A stretch of 64,000 nt of DNA from Brevundimonas sp. (GTDB lineage Bacteria; Pseudomonadota; Alphaproteobacteria; Caulobacterales; Caulobacteraceae). The DNA lies in NCBI RefSeq assembly GCF_030682035.1, contig NZ_JAUXQZ010000037.1, positions 1-64,000 of the forward strand, in the 5' to 3' direction. This document shows positions 62,947 to 64,000 of the stretch, in pieces. Position 1 is the stretch's first letter; every line of letters begins with the position of its first letter. Under the pieces are notes generated by a model. It searched no databases. It was not told the DNA's origin and saw only the letters and a list, made by a program, of their open reading frames with translations. The position numbers were made by a program, and so were the translations under genes.

Positions 62947-63792
62947 TTACCAGCTCCAGGCGTCGAAGATGACGTCGATGATGTAGCCGTCGTATTCGTC
63001 GACCAGATAGATGTGATTGTCGACCAGCACCCAGCGCGTGCCCACGGGCGGATAGCCGAGGCCGTAGGTGCGCCAGTCGTTCAGCTGATAGCGCCAGAAG
63101 ATCGACGGCAGGTAGTCGCCGACGTGGTAGCGCTGGCCCCAATAGTTGCGCGGCACGTTGTAGTAGCCGTAGCCCGGCGCGAAATAGAAGCCGAAGCGGA
63201 AACCGCTGTAGCCGCGGAACCGCCGGTCGCTGCGCCACCAGTCGCTGCGGTGGTTGCGGTTCCAGTTGCGCCGCCAGTGGTCTCCGTCGAAGCGGTTATG
63301 GAAGTCGCGGTAGTCGCGGCGCTCCTGACGCCGCTCGTAGCGGTCATCACGCCGGTCGTCCCCATCGCGGGGCCAGTCTGGACGATCCGGTCTGTCGGGA
63401 CGGTCGGGTCTGTCGGGCCGGTCCGGACGATCACCGTCGCCGCCGCCGGGAATGGGCCGGTCGGGACGATCGGGGCGATCCGGTCGGTGGGGGCGATCCG
63501 GCCTGTCGGGCCGGTCCGGACGTGGCTGATCCGAAGTCTGTGGCCGATCAGGCCGGTCCGGTCTGTCGGGACGATCCGGGCGCGGCTGATCTGGAGCTCG
63601 TGGCCGACGCGGGCGATCCGGCTGATCCGGCTGATCCGTCCGCATTTCGCGGTCTTCTTCATCCCCGTTCTGACGGGAGGCGCCGCGGCGGCCGCCGCCG
63701 GCTTCTCCGTCCTGGGCCAGGACGGTCAAGGGCGCCAGGGCCGGCACGGCGAAGGCCGCGACCGCGGCGGCGACGATCAATGAGCGCTGCAT
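62947..63792 (-). CDS. RcnB-family periplasmic protein with Asp-Arg-Pro repeats
   Basis: 281 residues. Signal peptide [20 protein letters not shown], cut near LAQ. Residues about 53-145 are a PDRPDRPDR-type repeat of Pro, Asp and Arg, then an Arg/Asp/Trp-rich block ([23 protein letters not shown]) and a conserved C-terminal RcnB block [30 protein letters not shown], in parts. RcnB relatives influence metal homeostasis, and repeats could bind metals or envelopes. The long Pro-Asp-Arg tract is an insertion compared with ordinary RcnB. Confidence 0.8.
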   Translation of the reverse strand: MQRSLIVAAAVAAFAVPALAPLTVLAQDGEAGGGRRGASRQNGDEEDREMRTDQPDQPDRPRRPRAPDQPRPDRPDRPDRPDRPQTSDQPRPDRPDRPDRPHRPDRPDRPDRPIPGGGDGDRPDRPDRPDRPDRPDRPDWPRDGDDRRDDRYERRQERRDYRDFHNRFDGDHWRRNWNRNHRSDWWRSDRRFRGYSGFRFGFYFAPGYGYYNVPRNYWGQRYHVGDYLPSIFWRYQLNDWRTYGLGYPPVGTRWVLVDNHIYLVDEYDGYIIDVIFDAWSW

Positions 63793-63959
63793 TCTCGTAT
63801 TCTTCCCCGCACGTCCCTCTCAGACGGCTTGTAGTCAAGGTTGCGCTTTCATCATGAACCGTGACTGAACGAAATGCGCAATCGAAACCGGGCGCCGGAT
63901 ACGAAAACCCCCCCGCGAGCCGGACCCCGCGGGGCGCGTATCAGAGCTGAGATCGAGTC

Positions 63960-64000
63960 CTAGTAGACGCCCGACAGCACGTTGGCGATCAGGCCGGTGG
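63960..64000 (-). CDS. 3' end of a leftward gene, probably another RcnB-like protein
   Basis: The minus frame ending at TAG 63960-63962 reads TGLIANVLSGVY before the window edge. That short end resembles the C-termini of RcnB-like proteins (the neighbour ends [13 protein letters not shown]). The remainder lies outside the window, so the family is a guess. Confidence 0.35.
   Translation of the reverse strand, partial: TGLIANVLSGVY

Noticed and set aside
63370-63620. Regularly spaced repeats that might suggest a CRISPR array
   Set aside because: They are imperfect 9-18 base units that translate to Pro-Asp-Arg in a good frame with signal peptide; no constant 28-37 base repeat or unique spacers.
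62245-63783. 512-codon plus-strand frame across ppk1 and the RcnB-like gene
   Set aside because: Shadow. It crosses a terminator and two genes, and its Val/Pro repeats are the complement of the PDR coding repeats.
63905-63935. CCCCGC/GCGGGG hairpin after the last gene
   Set aside because: Six-bp stem with a long loop is weak in GC-rich DNA; not called a terminator.

Overview
This window looks like ordinary chromosomal DNA from a GC-rich alphaproteobacterium of the order Caulobacterales, most likely a Brevundimonas-like organism. That is an inference from gene content: a TipN-like polarity protein, a CtrA-type TTAA-N7-TTAAC box, the mreBCD-mrdA-rodA order, DUF3126 and TIGR02466 proteins, and many small palindromic intergenic repeats. 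No rRNA, tRNA, CRISPR array, prophage or intact insertion sequence was recognised. About 65 protein genes can be supported, plus three decayed gene fragments and one IS30-type remnant.

Layout. 1-1870: 3' end of holC, an I78-like lipoprotein, a heme-peroxidase remnant, a 33-residue membrane protein and a potassium channel with a C-terminal zinc ribbon. 1915-4695: the most unusual gene of the window, a 926-residue ABC-F protein with three nucleotide-binding domains. It reads as an EttA joined to a YheS-type ABC-F inside a Walker B motif. 4808-8316: leftward cluster trmN6-like, amidohydrolase, TIGR02466 oxygenase, SDR. 8434-11554: polyprenyl diphosphate synthase, a PIN toxin/DUF7662 antitoxin pair, an aspartate aminotransferase. 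11684-15246: convergent ligD and ku (non-homologous end joining), separated by a 154-bp inverted repeat. 15382-16624: TVP38-type membrane protein and a hemerythrin gene behind the CtrA-type box. 16823-22947: cell-elongation cluster mreB, mreC, mreD, mrdA, rodA. 22961-24451: repeats, a DUF6173 gene and the IS30 remnant. 24452-30566: proline iminopeptidase, DUF423, MFS transporter, an unknown protein, TipN-like protein and a small membrane protein.

30758-36179: phospholipase D-like protein facing a leftward lemA-tpm-tpm-endonuclease/phosphatase cluster, then folD. 36279-39166: a secreted protein with five PPC-like repeats, and type 2 IPP isomerase. 39255-44879: complete histidine utilisation set, hutH and hutU leftward, hutG and hutI rightward, giving glutamate plus formamide. 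44872-48396: small membrane protein, nitroreductase, alpha/beta hydrolase, NUDIX hydrolase, cysE, DUF3126. 48474-55018: Ala/Lys/Pro-rich protein, prmA, M24 aminopeptidase, aldo/keto reductase, an unknown 408-residue protein, a DUF1801 remnant. 55019-64000: ligA, two lipoproteins (one an M28 peptidase), ppk-ppx polyphosphate operon, a Pro-Asp-Arg-repeat RcnB-like protein and the 3' tip of another gene.

Best candidates for follow-up: the three-domain ABC-F chimera and its junction, the CtrA-type box before the hemerythrin gene, repeat copies whose ends form the Shine-Dalgarno sequences of hutH and hutI, small membrane proteins tucked against larger genes, and the PIN/DUF7662 pair with its palindromic promoter. 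Functions come from reading translated sequence by eye; no database search was run.
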